Below, in pieces: positions 30,501-39,762 of a stretch of 64,000 bases of DNA. This DNA comes from Burkholderia oklahomensis C6786 (lineage in GTDB: Bacteria > Pseudomonadota > Gammaproteobacteria > Burkholderiales > Burkholderiaceae): the NCBI RefSeq assembly GCF_000959365.1, contig NZ_CP009555.1, positions 1,054,001-1,118,000 on the forward strand. The letters are read 5' to 3'. The stretch's first letter is position 1, and each line of letters opens with the position of its first letter. The notes beneath the pieces are model-generated. The model was not told the origin of the DNA. It ran no database searches and was given only the letters and a program-made list of their open reading frames with translations. A program made the translations under genes and the position numbers.

Positions 30501-30535
30501 GATGCGTCAACGAATCGAAAATTCTATCACGCATC
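30501..30535. promoter_or_regulatory. inverted repeats in the MFS/ecsC divergent region, candidate MarR operator
   Basis: TTGATGCGTCAA (30499-30510) has TTGA/TCAA arms, and GATGCGT (30501-30507) is repeated inversely as ACGCATC (30529-30535). A minus-strand TAGAAT (about 30521-30526) that could be a -10 box lies between the arms, so a bound regulator would block the efflux promoter. Confidence 0.4.
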
Positions 30536-30585
30536 GGGTAATCTAGCCGGCGCCCCATGCGATGCGCGCGCCGCGAAGGAGTCAG

Positions 30586-31515
30586 ATGGAACCGCTCACA
30601 ATCGTTGCCGGACCGACGCTGTCGGCCGAGGATCTCGACACGCTGCGGCGCGCGAAGCTCGCGCTCGAGAGCCCGTCGCTGACGATCAAGCTGACGAGCA
30701 TCGTCGGCGCGCCCGTCGAGAAGATGATCGGCAAGCTGCCCGGCTTCGCGACCGACAAGATCAACGACGCGACGCAGCTCGCGCTGCGCAAATGCCTGCA
30801 CCTCGCGCTGCGCACGCTCGGCAAGTCGGGCGGCGTCGCGAGCGACGGCGAGACGCCGAACAAGCCGAGCAACCTGCTGCACAAACTCGCCGTCGCAACG
30901 ACGGGCGCGGCGGGCGGCGCGTTCGGCCTGTTCGCGCTGCCCGTCGAGCTGCCCGTCACGACGACGCTGATGTTTCGCTCGATCTGCGACATCGCGCGCA
31001 GCGAGGGCGAGGATCTGTCGACCGTCGAGGCGCAATTGCAGTGTCTCGCGGTGCTCGGGATGGGCGGCGGCTTCGGCCCTCTGCCGGGCGCGGGCAAGAA
31101 GAACGGCGACAAGGGCGGCAAAGACGGCAAGCGCAACGGGCGCGACGATCGCGGCAAGGAAGAGGAAGACGCCGACATCGGCTATTTCGTGCTGCGCGGC
31201 GCGCTCGCGCAGGCGGTGTCGAAGGCGTCGTCGGAAATCGCGTCGAAAGGTTTCGCGACGCACGGCTCGGCCGCCCTCTTCCGCCTCGTGCAGACGATCG
31301 CGTCGCGCTTCTCGGTGCAGGTGACCGAGCAGATCGCCGCGAAGTCGATTCCGGCGATCGGCGCGGTGCTCGGCGCGACCGTCAACACGCTGTTCATCGA
31401 CCACTTCCAGCAGGCCGCGCACGGCCACTTCGCGGTGCGCCGGCTCGAGCGCAAGTACGGCCAGGCGGCCGTGAAAGCCGCGTATCAGGCGATCGACGCG
31501 TCGGCCGTGCGCTGA
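30586..31515 (+). CDS. EcsC family protein
   Basis: A 309-residue protein with an EcsC-like domain covering most of its length (ATTGAAGGAFGLFALPVELP; FDIARSEG-like region; STVEAQLQCLAVLGMG). A charged low-complexity insert rich in Gly, Lys and Asp lies near residues 165-195. EcsC was named after a Bacillus gene next to an ABC transporter; its biochemical role is unknown. AAGGAG lies 5 bases before the ATG. It is divergent from the MFS gene. Confidence 0.8.
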   Translation: MEPLTIVAGPTLSAEDLDTLRRAKLALESPSLTIKLTSIVGAPVEKMIGKLPGFATDKINDATQLALRKCLHLALRTLGKSGGVASDGETPNKPSNLLHKLAVATTGAAGGAFGLFALPVELPVTTTLMFRSICDIARSEGEDLSTVEAQLQCLAVLGMGGGFGPLPGAGKKNGDKGGKDGKRNGRDDRGKEEEDADIGYFVLRGALAQAVSKASSEIASKGFATHGSAALFRLVQTIASRFSVQVTEQIAAKSIPAIGAVLGATVNTLFIDHFQQAAHGHFAVRRLERKYGQAAVKAAYQAIDASAVR

Positions 31516-32450
31516 GTCGCGCGCTCGACCGCGGTGCGCCGCACGAACGCGGCCGCGCGCTCGAGCGCCCGCGCCGATTCCGGCACGAACGGCACGTAGA
31601 TCTGCCATACGTGCGGCATCTCCGGCCATATCTCGAGCTCCACGTGCACGCCGGCCGCGCGCGCCTTGTCGGCGACGCGCCGCGAATCGTCGAGCAGCAC
31701 CTCGGTGCTGCCCGCCTGGATGAAGAGCGGCGGCAGTCCCTTGAAATCCGCGTACAGCGGCGATGCGTACGGATGCGTGCCCGGCGTGTCGCCGAGATAG
31801 AGGCGCGCCGCGCGGCCGAGCGCCGCGCCCGCGAACATCGGATCGAGGCCGTCGTGCGCGCGCAGCGTGTCGCCCGTCGCAGCGAGATCGGTCCACGGCG
31901 AAAACAGCACGGCGCCCGCGGGCAGCGGATCGCCCGCGTCGCGCAGCGCGACGAGCGTCGCGAGCGCGAGGCCGCCGCCCGCCGAATCGCCGCCGAACAC
32001 GATCGACTCGGCCGGCGTGCCGGCCGCAACAAGTTGCCGGTACGCCGCGAGCGCGTCGTCGACCGCGGCCGGGAACGGATGCTCGGGCGCGAGCCGGTAG
32101 TCGAGCGAGAACGAGCGCACGCCCGCGTGCTTCGTCAGCGCGAACACGAGCGGACGGTGCGTCCGCGGCGAGCAAAAATAATAGCCGCCGCCGTGGAAAT
32201 ACAGCAGCATCCGGCTTTGCGGCGTGCGGCCGGGCGCGGCGTCCGCGCGCTCGAGCCATTCGCCGCGCAGCGGCGCGTCGCCCGGGCCGTAGCGCTCGCG
32301 CAGCCGCCAGCCCGTGGGCGGACGGCGCGGCACGCGCATCCGCAGATTCGCCAGACGCCGCGCACGCGCCGGATCGATCACGGGACGCAGCGTCTCGGGA
32401 CGAAACTGCCGGCGCAGCAGCCAGCACGCAACCTTGCTTTGCCAACTCAT
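31485..32450 (-). CDS. alpha/beta hydrolase, hormone-sensitive-lipase family esterase
   Basis: A 321-residue carboxylesterase-type enzyme. The oxyanion-hole motif LYFHGGGYYF, the nucleophile elbow GGDSAGGGLA and the catalytic histidine region MPHVWQIYVPF are visible, with the acid expected in TEVLLDDS. ATG 32450 was preferred over GTG 32459 because GGAG lies 8 bases upstream of the ATG. The natural ester is unknown. The 3' end overlaps the convergent ecsC gene by 31 bp. Confidence 0.88.
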   Translation of the reverse strand: MSWQSKVACWLLRRQFRPETLRPVIDPARARRLANLRMRVPRRPPTGWRLRERYGPGDAPLRGEWLERADAAPGRTPQSRMLLYFHGGGYYFCSPRTHRPLVFALTKHAGVRSFSLDYRLAPEHPFPAAVDDALAAYRQLVAAGTPAESIVFGGDSAGGGLALATLVALRDAGDPLPAGAVLFSPWTDLAATGDTLRAHDGLDPMFAGAALGRAARLYLGDTPGTHPYASPLYADFKGLPPLFIQAGSTEVLLDDSRRVADKARAAGVHVELEIWPEMPHVWQIYVPFVPESARALERAAAFVRRTAVERATQRTADASIA

Positions 32451-32542
32451 CGGACGCACTCCGAACCGGAAAAACGTGACGATACTACGTGCGATTCGGC
32501 GCGCGCCCGTCGATTGCCCCCTCTAAATCCGGATCGACCGGC

Positions 32543-32977
32543 TCAGCTCGCCGGCCGGACCTGGCCGCGAATCTCGCCGCCCGGATGGGCTTTCGTATGC
32601 ACATTGAAATACCACCTGCCCGCCATCAGGTCGCCGACCTGCTCGTCGGTCAACGCCTTCTCGCCCGCAATCGGACTCGCGAGCGCATCCTTCGGAATCG
32701 GCACCTGCACGCCCGCGTTCTGGCCGACTGACGCCGGGCCGTGGAAGTGCGCGGCGGTCGCGGGTCCCGTCAGATCGCGGTACGTGATGTTCCAGCGCAG
32801 CGTGCGAGTCGCGGTATCGTAGGTCGCGTCGAGCGAGCCCGAGCCCTTGCTCGTCGTCGGCGGCACTTCGCTCGACGGCTGCAGGTTCGCGACGAGCTTC
32901 ACCGCCTCCGCATGTGCGACACCCGCCGCGAGTGCGCACGCAAGCACGCCGATTCCGATCTTGCGCAATGTCAACAT
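32543..32977 (-). CDS. secreted CHRD domain protein
   Basis: A 144-residue exported protein. Residues 1-23 form a signal peptide cut after AGVAHA. The rest is one CHRD domain (LQPSSEVPPTTSKGSGSLDA; AAHFHGPASVGQNAGVQVPI; VHTKAHPGGEIRGQV). CHRD domains are beta-rich and of unknown function in bacteria. The ribosome site is strong (AAGGAGGGATC before ATG). Confidence 0.88.
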   Translation of the reverse strand: MLTLRKIGIGVLACALAAGVAHAEAVKLVANLQPSSEVPPTTSKGSGSLDATYDTATRTLRWNITYRDLTGPATAAHFHGPASVGQNAGVQVPIPKDALASPIAGEKALTDEQVGDLMAGRWYFNVHTKAHPGGEIRGQVRPAS

Positions 32978-33084
32978 GATCCCTCCTTGCGGTCGCCGAC
33001 CGTATTGCGCGGACGAGCTCGCTGCCCGCCCGACATCCGATGGTAGTCGATCTTGAGCGCGGGGCGCTCGACGCAAAGTGGCGG

Positions 33085-33113
33085 CCCGTCTCGACCCGTC
33101 TCGACCCGTCTCG
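33085..33113. repeat. 10-bp tandem repeat, 2.9 copies
   Basis: The unit CCCGTCTCGA is repeated almost three times without mismatch. Short intergenic repeats of this type often vary in copy number between strains. Confidence 0.8.
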
Positions 33114-33242
33114 CTCGTCGGCGCGCGGCGCCGCGTTCGGCGGCCGTCGCACGGATGGCGGCGCGCGGCAAGCAGCCGCCGAGAACAGAGATTTGCACGA
33201 AACCCTCTGAATCCGCATGCGGGGTTTCGCTACACTGCCTGC

Positions 33243-33314
33243 ACACAGTTGCTTGTTTCCTTCCGTCCGAAGGAATATCTGCGAGTTTTGACGCGGCCTT
33301 CGGGCCGCTTTTTT
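33243..33314 (+). ncRNA. candidate small RNA of about 70 nt
   Basis: A -10-like TACACT at 33231-33236 is followed by a possible start near 33243. A first hairpin TTCCTT-N7-AAGGAA spans 33256-33274 and a terminator hairpin with seven Ts spans 33292-33314. No open reading frame with a ribosome site lies between. The -35 region is weak. There is no upstream plus-strand gene for this terminator to serve, since the neighbour on the left is on the minus strand. Confidence 0.5.
33292..33314 (+). terminator. Rho-independent terminator of the sRNA candidate
   Basis: GCGGCC-TTCG-GGCCGC followed by TTTTTTT. The UUCG tetraloop and the uninterrupted T tract make this one of the best intrinsic terminators in the window. 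Confidence 0.85.
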
Positions 33315-33540
33315 TGCGCGTCCGGCAACGCGCGCCCCCACACCGGATCAGCGGCTGCGCGGCGGCGGACCGCGTTCGCGCCGACTTCGCCCGGCCCGCA
33401 CGGCATGCGCGACATCGCCGCTTTGCCTCCGAACGACCCGCTCGCGCACGCGCCGCCATGAGCGAAATCAGCATCGTTCCGCCCGTGACACGGCGCTGTT
33501 TCGCAATTTACGCGACAATCGGCTCGTCTCGAATGAAACA

Positions 33541-34572
33541 ATGTGCAAGATCGTGCCGATTTACCACTTGTCGCCGCCGCTTCGCGTCGCTCGGTTCCCC
33601 CGGCTCGTGTTGCGAAGCGCCCTCTGCCTGTCCGCGCTCGCCGCGACATCCGCGCATGCGCAGGAATTCGCATTGTTCGGCGGCCTGCTCACGGGCGGCG
33701 GCGGTCATAGCTACGCGTGGGCGTTCGATTATCAGGAAGGGCTCGGCCGCTACGCGGCCGCGGGCTTCACCTGGTACAACGAGGGACACATTCCGAATCA
33801 TCATCGCGACGGCCAGGCGGTCCAGCTCTGGGGCCGGCTGCCGCTGCGCGACAACCGCCTCGTGATCTCGGCAGGCGCGGGCCCGTACCGCTACTTCGAC
33901 ACGACCGCGGCCACCGAAGGCCGCGGCTATTCGAACTCGCACGGCTGGGGCGTGCTGATGAGCGTGCGCGCCGCGTATTACACGTCGCATCGCTGGCTCG
34001 CGCAACTGCAGGTGAACCGGACCCAGGTGTTCAGCGGGCCGAACACGACCTCGCTGATGTTCGGCATCGGCTATCAGCTCGACGCGCCGGATACGCCCGG
34101 CCCGCGCGACTATGCGGCGAGCCGCAGGGGCCGCGTGACCGCGAACGAAGTCACCGCGATGCTGGGCGAGACGATCCTCAACAGCCGGCGCTCGCCGAGC
34201 GCGCTCGGCGGCAGCCTCGAATACCGGCGCGGCGTCGCGAAATACGTCGACTGGACGGCGACCTATCTGTACGAAGGCTCGAAGCAGTCGATCCGCCGCA
34301 ACGGAATCGCATCGCAGTTCTGGCTCACGCGCGCGTTCCTCGACGACAAGGTCGCGCTGTCGGCCGGCGCGGGCGCGTATCTGACGCTCAACGAGCGCGA
34401 CATTCGCGGCCGCCCCGGCGAAGGCGACGGCCGCGTGTCGGGCATCGTGTCGATATCCGCGAGCTACCGGTTCGACGATCGCTGGCTCGCGCGCATCACG
34501 TGGAATCGCGTCGTCACGCGTTACGATCGCGATACCGACGTGATTCAGGCCGGGCTCGGCTACCGGTTCTGA
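33541..34572 (+). CDS. predicted outer-membrane beta-barrel protein, function unknown
   Basis: A 343-residue protein. A signal peptide is visible with cleavage after ATSAHA (near residue 40), with a long basic region before the hydrophobic core, so a later start is possible. The mature part is rich in alternating hydrophobic and aromatic strands and ends in the beta-barrel signature [10 protein letters not shown] with a terminal phenylalanine. No enzyme motif was recognised. Its stop is 6 bp from the convergent glycosyltransferase stop of the EPS locus, so a link to polysaccharide export is possible but unproven. Confidence 0.65.
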   Translation: MCKIVPIYHLSPPLRVARFPRLVLRSALCLSALAATSAHAQEFALFGGLLTGGGGHSYAWAFDYQEGLGRYAAAGFTWYNEGHIPNHHRDGQAVQLWGRLPLRDNRLVISAGAGPYRYFDTTAATEGRGYSNSHGWGVLMSVRAAYYTSHRWLAQLQVNRTQVFSGPNTTSLMFGIGYQLDAPDTPGPRDYAASRRGRVTANEVTAMLGETILNSRRSPSALGGSLEYRRGVAKYVDWTATYLYEGSKQSIRRNGIASQFWLTRAFLDDKVALSAGAGAYLTLNERDIRGRPGEGDGRVSGIVSISASYRFDDRWLARITWNRVVTRYDRDTDVIQAGLGYRF

Positions 34573-34578
34573 GTTCCG

Positions 34579-35823
34579 TCAATCCAGCGCGCGCAGCACG
34601 CCGATCAATTGCTTCGCGGCAACGTCCCAGCGGAATCGCGACGCATGCCGCCGTCCCTTCCCGCGCATCTCGCGCCGCAGCTCGGCATCGCCCATCAGCT
34701 GCGCGATCGTGGCTGCAATGTCGGTCGCGTCGTGCGCGTCGCAATACAGCGCAGCGTCGCCGCACGCCTCGGGCAGCGACGCCTCGCGCGACACGATCAC
34801 CGGGCACCCGCAATACATCGCCTCGAGCGGCGGCAGACCGAATCCTTCGTATAGCGAAGGAAACACGAAGCAGCCGGCGTTCTCGTAGAGCGCCTTCAGC
34901 TCGCCGTCGCTCACGTAGCCCGCCCACGTCACGTTGCGCGCGCTTGCGTTGTCGCCGAGCGTCGACGTGCCGAAGATCTTGACGTTGCTGCCGCCCGCGA
35001 TCACGAACTTGAGCTCGGGACGCGCGCGCTCGAGCCTCGCGATCGCGTCGAGCGTGCGCGCGAGGTTCTTGCCGGGCGCGATCGAGCCGACGATCAGCAC
35101 GAAGCCGTCGTATGCGAGGCCGAGCCGCTCGAGCACCGACGGATCGCTGTCGATCCGACCGAAGTGATCGACGCCGGACACGATCGTCGACACGTCGGTC
35201 GGCGCGACGCCGAGGCGCGCGACGATCCGCTCCTTCGAGAAGCGCGACACCGTCAGGATATGCCGCGCGTTGCGCTTCAGCATCCAGAACGCGAAGCGAT
35301 ACCAGAGCCGGAACGCGAGCGAATAGCCTTGCGGAAAGTCGAACACGGCGACATCGTGAATCATCACCACCTGGTTGCGCTTGAAGAGCGGTCCGACGTT
35401 GCAGAGGCTGACGAGCGTCTGCCCGCGCGTCGCGAACGGCAGCGCGAGCTGCTCCCACAGCGCGCCGCGCAAGCGCGGCACGACGCGTCGCGCGACCGCG
35501 GGCGGCAGCGCGTCGCTCGCGTGATCGCGCGGCACGACGAGCGTCGGATTCCGCTCGCCCGGCAACAGACGCGCGAGCGCCGACGTGAATTCGTGAGCGA
35601 CGCGCTGCACCCCTGTCAGGCGCTGCGACGTGAACTTGCCGTTGATCGCGACAGGCGTCGGCAAAGCCGCGGCGCTCGCGCGCTCGCCGGCGAACACGGC
35701 GTGATGCGGCGCGTCGTGCACCGCGCCCGCCGCCTGCGACGCGCTCGCCGACGTTGCATCGAAGTCCTGACGATCGCGCAGCGCGTGCGGCGAAGGCTCG
35801 GATAAGGAGGAAGACAGGTTCAT
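34579..35823 (-). CDS. GT4 family glycosyltransferase
   Basis: A glycosyltransferase of about 414 residues using a nucleotide-sugar donor. An N-terminal stretch of about 55 residues is probably disordered, then the GT-B fold begins at [20 protein letters not shown]. The C-terminal donor-binding region shows [19 protein letters not shown] and the E-x7-E-type motif [20 protein letters not shown]. It is the last gene of the minus-strand crp-wcaJ-wza-GT set. The start is uncertain: ATG 35823 was chosen, but ATG 35865 and TTG 35901 are in frame and none has a strong ribosome site. Sugar specificity is unknown. Confidence 0.85.
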   Translation of the reverse strand: MNLSSSLSEPSPHALRDRQDFDATSASASQAAGAVHDAPHHAVFAGERASAAALPTPVAINGKFTSQRLTGVQRVAHEFTSALARLLPGERNPTLVVPRDHASDALPPAVARRVVPRLRGALWEQLALPFATRGQTLVSLCNVGPLFKRNQVVMIHDVAVFDFPQGYSLAFRLWYRFAFWMLKRNARHILTVSRFSKERIVARLGVAPTDVSTIVSGVDHFGRIDSDPSVLERLGLAYDGFVLIVGSIAPGKNLARTLDAIARLERARPELKFVIAGGSNVKIFGTSTLGDNASARNVTWAGYVSDGELKALYENAGCFVFPSLYEGFGLPPLEAMYCGCPVIVSREASLPEACGDAALYCDAHDATDIAATIAQLMGDAELRREMRGKGRRHASRFRWDVAAKQLIGVLRALD

Positions 35824-35947
35824 GGCGGCAGCAACGGCGTGACGACACCCGGTTGACGAACGCATTCGCGACGTTCGCGGATGCGCGCTATACACGTTCA
35901 AGTGTCGTCATTCCGTCGCGCGCGGTCTGTGCGTTCCGTCGCACAAC

Positions 35948-35982
35948 GCGGCGCACGGCACGTGAATCCGGCCGTGCGCCGC
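35948..35982 (-). terminator. stem-loop between wza and the glycosyltransferase
   Basis: Perfect 12-bp arms GCGGCGCACGGC / GCCGTGCGCCGC with an 11-base loop lie 11 bp after the wza stop. No T tract is present; it may be an attenuator or mRNA-stabilising element inside the operon. Confidence 0.45.
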
Positions 35983-35993
35983 ATTCGCGTGCG

Positions 35994-37283
35994 TCAGCGC
36001 CCGCGGCTCACCGACCAGATCAGATAGAACGATTCGGCGGTCGGCAGGATCTGCGCGAGCATCCGGTTGAAGCGTGCGGCAGGCGCGGTGCCGACATACA
36101 CGACGTCGAGCGGCTTCATGTCGAACTCGGTCGCGAGCATCAGCGCGTCCACCTGCGTCATGTCGAGACGGAACACGTCGGGCTTGTTGTGCTCGGGCGC
36201 GTAGTTGACCTTCTTCAAGCCTTCCTGCAGCCCGCTCTGCACGCCGGGCGCCTGAGCGAGAGGCGGGTTCGGATGACGAATCACGATCACCTGCCGCGGA
36301 TTCGCCCCTGTCGGATCGATGCTGCCCGCCGCGCTCAACGCGTCCGCGAGCGACAGCTGCCCCTGGTTCATGTACACCGTCTGAGGCTTCGGCACCTCGC
36401 CCATCACGAACACACGGTTCTGCGTGCGGTCGGGCACGTGGACGATGTCGTCCGCTTGCAGCACGACGTTCTGCCGCAGGTCGCCGCGATTCAGGATGCG
36501 GTTCACGTCGATCGTCATCACCCGATCGCCGCGCGTGACGAGCACGCGCTGCAGATCCGCGTCGGGATTGCCGCCGCCCGCGCGGTTGATCGCGTCGACG
36601 ACGCGCAGATGCGAACCCGTCAGCGACAGTTGCCCCGGGTTCTTCACGTCGCCCGTCACCTGCACGCGCTGGCTGCGGTACTGCGTCACGCGCACGTCGA
36701 TCTGAGGATTCCTGATTTGCTTGTTCAGACGCCGCGCGAGCAGCGCGGAGATCTGCACGGGGCTCATCCCTTCGACGCGCACGCGGCCGAGCGTCGGAAA
36801 GAAGATCGTGCCGTTGGCGGCGACGCGCTGGCCCGGCGAGTCGACCTCGCCCTGCCCGTTCGTGCCGAATGCGCTGACCTGCTGCGGCAGTACGCCGCCG
36901 AGACCGCCCGACGCCTGCAGCGTGCCGATGTCGGCGAGCGGCGACGTGTCCGCGCCGGTGCCGTTCCCGCCGCCGCGCGTGAGCTCGGGGTGGTCCCAGA
37001 CCACGATGCCGAGCACGTCGTCCGGGCCGACGCGATAGTCGGCCGGCGCGGCGGGCAGGCTCTGCGCGATGCCTGCTTCCTTCGCGCGCGTGTCGGCCTC
37101 GTCGGCCTGCTTGAGCGTATAGACGAGCTGCGGCGTGATCAGCTTGACGTCGTACACCGTCGAATCCGTCGGTGCGCTCAGGTTGTCGTTCATGCGGCTC
37201 GAATCGAGCGCCGGTCCCGGGGCCAGCGCACAGCCCGACAAGGCGAGCGCCGCGGCGCTCGCCCATGCTAGGGGCTTCAACAT
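35994..37283 (-). CDS. wza: Wza-like outer-membrane polysaccharide export lipoprotein
   Basis: A 429-residue outer-membrane auxiliary (OPX) protein that forms the export channel for EPS. A lipobox ALALSGC gives acylation at Cys18. The poly-export domain (YRVGPDDVLGIVVWDHPELT, near residue 83) and SLBB repeats (VQVTGDVKNPGQLSLTG; VFVMGEVPKPQTVYMNQG) are visible. It follows wcaJ by 66 bp. No Wzc-type copolymerase/kinase gene is next to it, which is unusual for Wzy-dependent loci. Confidence 0.92.
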   Translation of the reverse strand: MLKPLAWASAAALALSGCALAPGPALDSSRMNDNLSAPTDSTVYDVKLITPQLVYTLKQADEADTRAKEAGIAQSLPAAPADYRVGPDDVLGIVVWDHPELTRGGGNGTGADTSPLADIGTLQASGGLGGVLPQQVSAFGTNGQGEVDSPGQRVAANGTIFFPTLGRVRVEGMSPVQISALLARRLNKQIRNPQIDVRVTQYRSQRVQVTGDVKNPGQLSLTGSHLRVVDAINRAGGGNPDADLQRVLVTRGDRVMTIDVNRILNRGDLRQNVVLQADDIVHVPDRTQNRVFVMGEVPKPQTVYMNQGQLSLADALSAAGSIDPTGANPRQVIVIRHPNPPLAQAPGVQSGLQEGLKKVNYAPEHNKPDVFRLDMTQVDALMLATEFDMKPLDVVYVGTAPAARFNRMLAQILPTAESFYLIWSVSRGR

Positions 37284-37349
37284 CTTGTCGTTTCTCCTTG
37301 GTAGCGTGGTCGTCGAAGACGATCTCGGTGTCGTTCGAACGGTGCGCGC

Positions 37350-38732
37350 TCAGAACGCGTTGCGGCCGACGAATCCCTTGACGAGCGTGATCAGGATGAT
37401 CTTGATGTCGAACCAGAAGGTCCAGTTCTGCATGTAGAAGAGGTCGAACTTCACGCGCGCGGCCATCTTCTCGACCTTGCGCGTCTCGCCTCGATAACCG
37501 TTCACCTGCGCCCAGCCGGTGATGCCGGGACGCACGCGATAGCGGTACATGTAGCCGTCGACGAGCTCCTTGTAGATGTCGTCGTGCTCGAGCGCGTGCG
37601 GACGCGGACCGACGACCGACATCTGGCCGAACAGCACGTTGAAGAACTGCGGCAGCTCATCGAGCGACGTGCGGCGCAGGAACGCGCCGACCTTCGTGAT
37701 CCGCGAATCGTTGCGCGAGGCCTGGCGCACGACGCCTCCCTCCTCGGCATGCACGCGCATCGTGCGGAACTTCAGGATCTCGAACTCGCGGCCGTCGACG
37801 CCCTTGCGCTTCTGCCGGAACAGCACGGGGCCCGGCGACGACAGCTTCACCGCGAGCGCGAGCGAGGCGAGAATCGGCGACAGCGGAATCAGCACCGCGA
37901 GCGCGAACAGGCGATCGAACATGAACTTCGGCCAGAGCTGCGGAATCGACAGCGGGCTCGTCGCGAGATTGATCGCGGGCATGCCGACCACCTGCGTGAT
38001 CGACCGGTTGAAGAACGTGATGCCGCGCACGTCGGGCAGGAAGCGCAGGTTCACGAAATCGTGACGAAACTCGCGCACGATCCGCTGAATCTGCCGCTCG
38101 TGCGACAGCGGCAGCGCGAGCCAGACCTCGTCGATCGCGCCCGCGCGCACGCGGCGCTTCAGCTCGCGCAGATCGGCGACGACTGGCACGCCGCCGACAT
38201 GGCGCCCCGCATCGGCGACGCGCACGCTGTCGTCGAACACGCAAACCGCCTCATAGCCGTGCGACGACGACGCGCGCAGTTGCTCGAGCACCGCACGCCC
38301 ATAGACCTCGGAGCCGACGATCGCGACCGCGCGCGGCTTCGCGCCCGGCCGGCGCAAACCGGTCAGCATGCCGTGGATCGACGCCTTGCCGAGCAGCAGC
38401 ACCGCACCCGACATCAGCATCGTCCGGCCGAGCCAGGCGAGCGACACGTCGGCGTCGCGACTCAGCACCAGCGTGAACGCCGCGGCGATCGCGGCGACGC
38501 CGAGCCAGCCGAGCAGCACGCGCGACAGCGTGCGATACGACATCTGCTCGCGCGCGCCGTCGTAGACGCCGATTGCCGGGAAGACGATCAGCGTCAGCGC
38601 GCACAGCAGCGCGACGGCCGTGCGCTGTGCATCCGACACGTCGAACGTGCCGCCGTCGTACAGCACCTGCGCGAGCAGCGCCCCTGCCGCCACGAGCACC
38701 ACGTCGAGCAGCTTGTTCAAGAGTCCCAACAT
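37350..38732 (-). CDS. wcaJ: undecaprenyl-phosphate sugar phosphotransferase, WcaJ-like
   Basis: A 460-residue polyprenyl-phosphate hexose-1-phosphate transferase that starts the repeat unit, probably with glucose-1-phosphate. Four N-terminal hydrophobic helices are followed by a CoA-binding-like Rossmann region (AVAIVGSEVYGRAVLEQL). The C-terminal bacterial sugar transferase domain shows KLSSPGPVLFRQKRKG, FEILKFRTM, SLDELPQFFNVL and VGPRPHA. It lies 32 bp after the crp gene on the same strand. Confidence 0.93.
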   Translation of the reverse strand: MLGLLNKLLDVVLVAAGALLAQVLYDGGTFDVSDAQRTAVALLCALTLIVFPAIGVYDGAREQMSYRTLSRVLLGWLGVAAIAAAFTLVLSRDADVSLAWLGRTMLMSGAVLLLGKASIHGMLTGLRRPGAKPRAVAIVGSEVYGRAVLEQLRASSSHGYEAVCVFDDSVRVADAGRHVGGVPVVADLRELKRRVRAGAIDEVWLALPLSHERQIQRIVREFRHDFVNLRFLPDVRGITFFNRSITQVVGMPAINLATSPLSIPQLWPKFMFDRLFALAVLIPLSPILASLALAVKLSSPGPVLFRQKRKGVDGREFEILKFRTMRVHAEEGGVVRQASRNDSRITKVGAFLRRTSLDELPQFFNVLFGQMSVVGPRPHALEHDDIYKELVDGYMYRYRVRPGITGWAQVNGYRGETRKVEKMAARVKFDLFYMQNWTFWFDIKIILITLVKGFVGRNAF

Positions 38733-38764
38733 TGCCGAATCTCCACTTTCCCTGTTCTGTCGTC

Positions 38765-39574
38765 TCAAGCGGCCGAACGCACGGCGCCGCGATAGCCGGC
38801 GACGCGTAGCGGCCGGCCTTCCGCCGGAATCGGCTGCGGTGTGCGCGCTTCGCGCGTCGCCTCGAGGATGAGGCGGTTGAATTCGCCGCGAATCACGCCA
38901 TAGCACTCGCACGCGTGCGCTTCGAGGCCGTGCCGGTCGAGCACCGTGATGTGTCCGCGGCGCTGGCGGATGAGCCCCGCCTCCTGCAGCTTGCCCGCCG
39001 CTTCGGTAATGCCTTCGCGACGCACGCCGAGCATGTTCGCGATCGTCTGTTGCGTGACCGCGAGTTCGTCGCCTTCGACGCGATCGTGCGCGAGCAGCAG
39101 CCAGCGGCTCAGTTGCTCGCTGACGGAGTGATGACGGTTGCAGAGCGCGCTGCGCGCGATTTGCGTCATCGCAGCCTGCCAATAGCGCAGCATCAATTGA
39201 TAGGTGTCGAGCGAGCGGTCGAATTCGCGCCGGAACACTTGGGTCGGCACGCGATAGGCGAAGCCGCCGCTGCGCACCTCGACGCGGCCCGACGCCCAGC
39301 CGCAGCCGTAATCAGCAAGCGTCGACACGCCGACGACGCCTTCCCTGCCGACCGCGGCGACTTCGACCATCGCGCCGTCCTCCATCAGATACAGCACCGA
39401 CATCATCGCGGTGGTTGGGAAATACAGATGACGCATCGGCTCGTCGGTTTCGCAGAGCAGTTGCGCGCTCTTGATCTTCACGAGCTCGAGATGCGGCGCG
39501 AGCGCGCGGAGACTGTCGTCGGCGAGCGAGCCCAGCAGGGCGTTGGCATGAAAACCATTGGTCTGATGAAGCAT
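38765..39574 (-). CDS. Crp/Fnr family transcriptional regulator (EPS locus, minus strand)
   Basis: A 269-residue regulator. The N-terminal cyclic-nucleotide-binding-type beta-roll covers about residues 15-125 (SAQLLCETDEPMRHLYFPTT). The C-terminal helix-turn-helix shows AVTQQTIANMLGVRREGITE. The classical cAMP-contact signature is not evident, so another ligand or none is possible. Related proteins (BerA) in Burkholderia bind cyclic-di-GMP, which is recalled knowledge and not shown here. It heads the wcaJ-wza-GT operon and is preceded by a sigma-54-type promoter. Confidence 0.88.
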   Translation of the reverse strand: MLHQTNGFHANALLGSLADDSLRALAPHLELVKIKSAQLLCETDEPMRHLYFPTTAMMSVLYLMEDGAMVEVAAVGREGVVGVSTLADYGCGWASGRVEVRSGGFAYRVPTQVFRREFDRSLDTYQLMLRYWQAAMTQIARSALCNRHHSVSEQLSRWLLLAHDRVEGDELAVTQQTIANMLGVRREGITEAAGKLQEAGLIRQRRGHITVLDRHGLEAHACECYGVIRGEFNRLILEATREARTPQPIPAEGRPLRVAGYRGAVRSAA

Positions 39575-39745
39575 GTTCGTGTCCCGGTTTGTCAGCGCCG
39601 CTCGAGTCGCGGCGCAGGATTCCGTTTTTCGCAAGACACGGTCACAGCAAGAATCGTATGTTCCTCGGAATCGTGTCGGCGGCCCTTCTGGTCGTCCTCA
39701 TACAAACTGACGCATCACCCTCTTGGCGGGGGATGAAAACCCTTA

Positions 39746-39762
39746 AGCGATTAACGTGCCAA
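39746..39762 (-). promoter_or_regulatory. sigma-54 (RpoN) promoter
   Basis: The minus strand reads TTGGCACG-TTAA-TCGCT against the consensus YTGGCACG-N4-TTGCW. The -24 element matches fully, the -12 element has one mismatch, and the GG-to-GC spacing is exact. It faces crp-wcaJ-wza-GT, giving a 5' leader of about 160 nt. A sigma-54 activator is encoded 10 kb away in the same locus. Confidence 0.75.

Larger units (their letters stand above)
32978..33540. other. 563-bp intergenic region with repeat and sRNA candidate
   Basis: No protein gene is convincing here. It holds a 10-bp tandem repeat (33085-33113) and a candidate small RNA ending at a strong plus-strand terminator (33243-33314). Confidence 0.5.
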
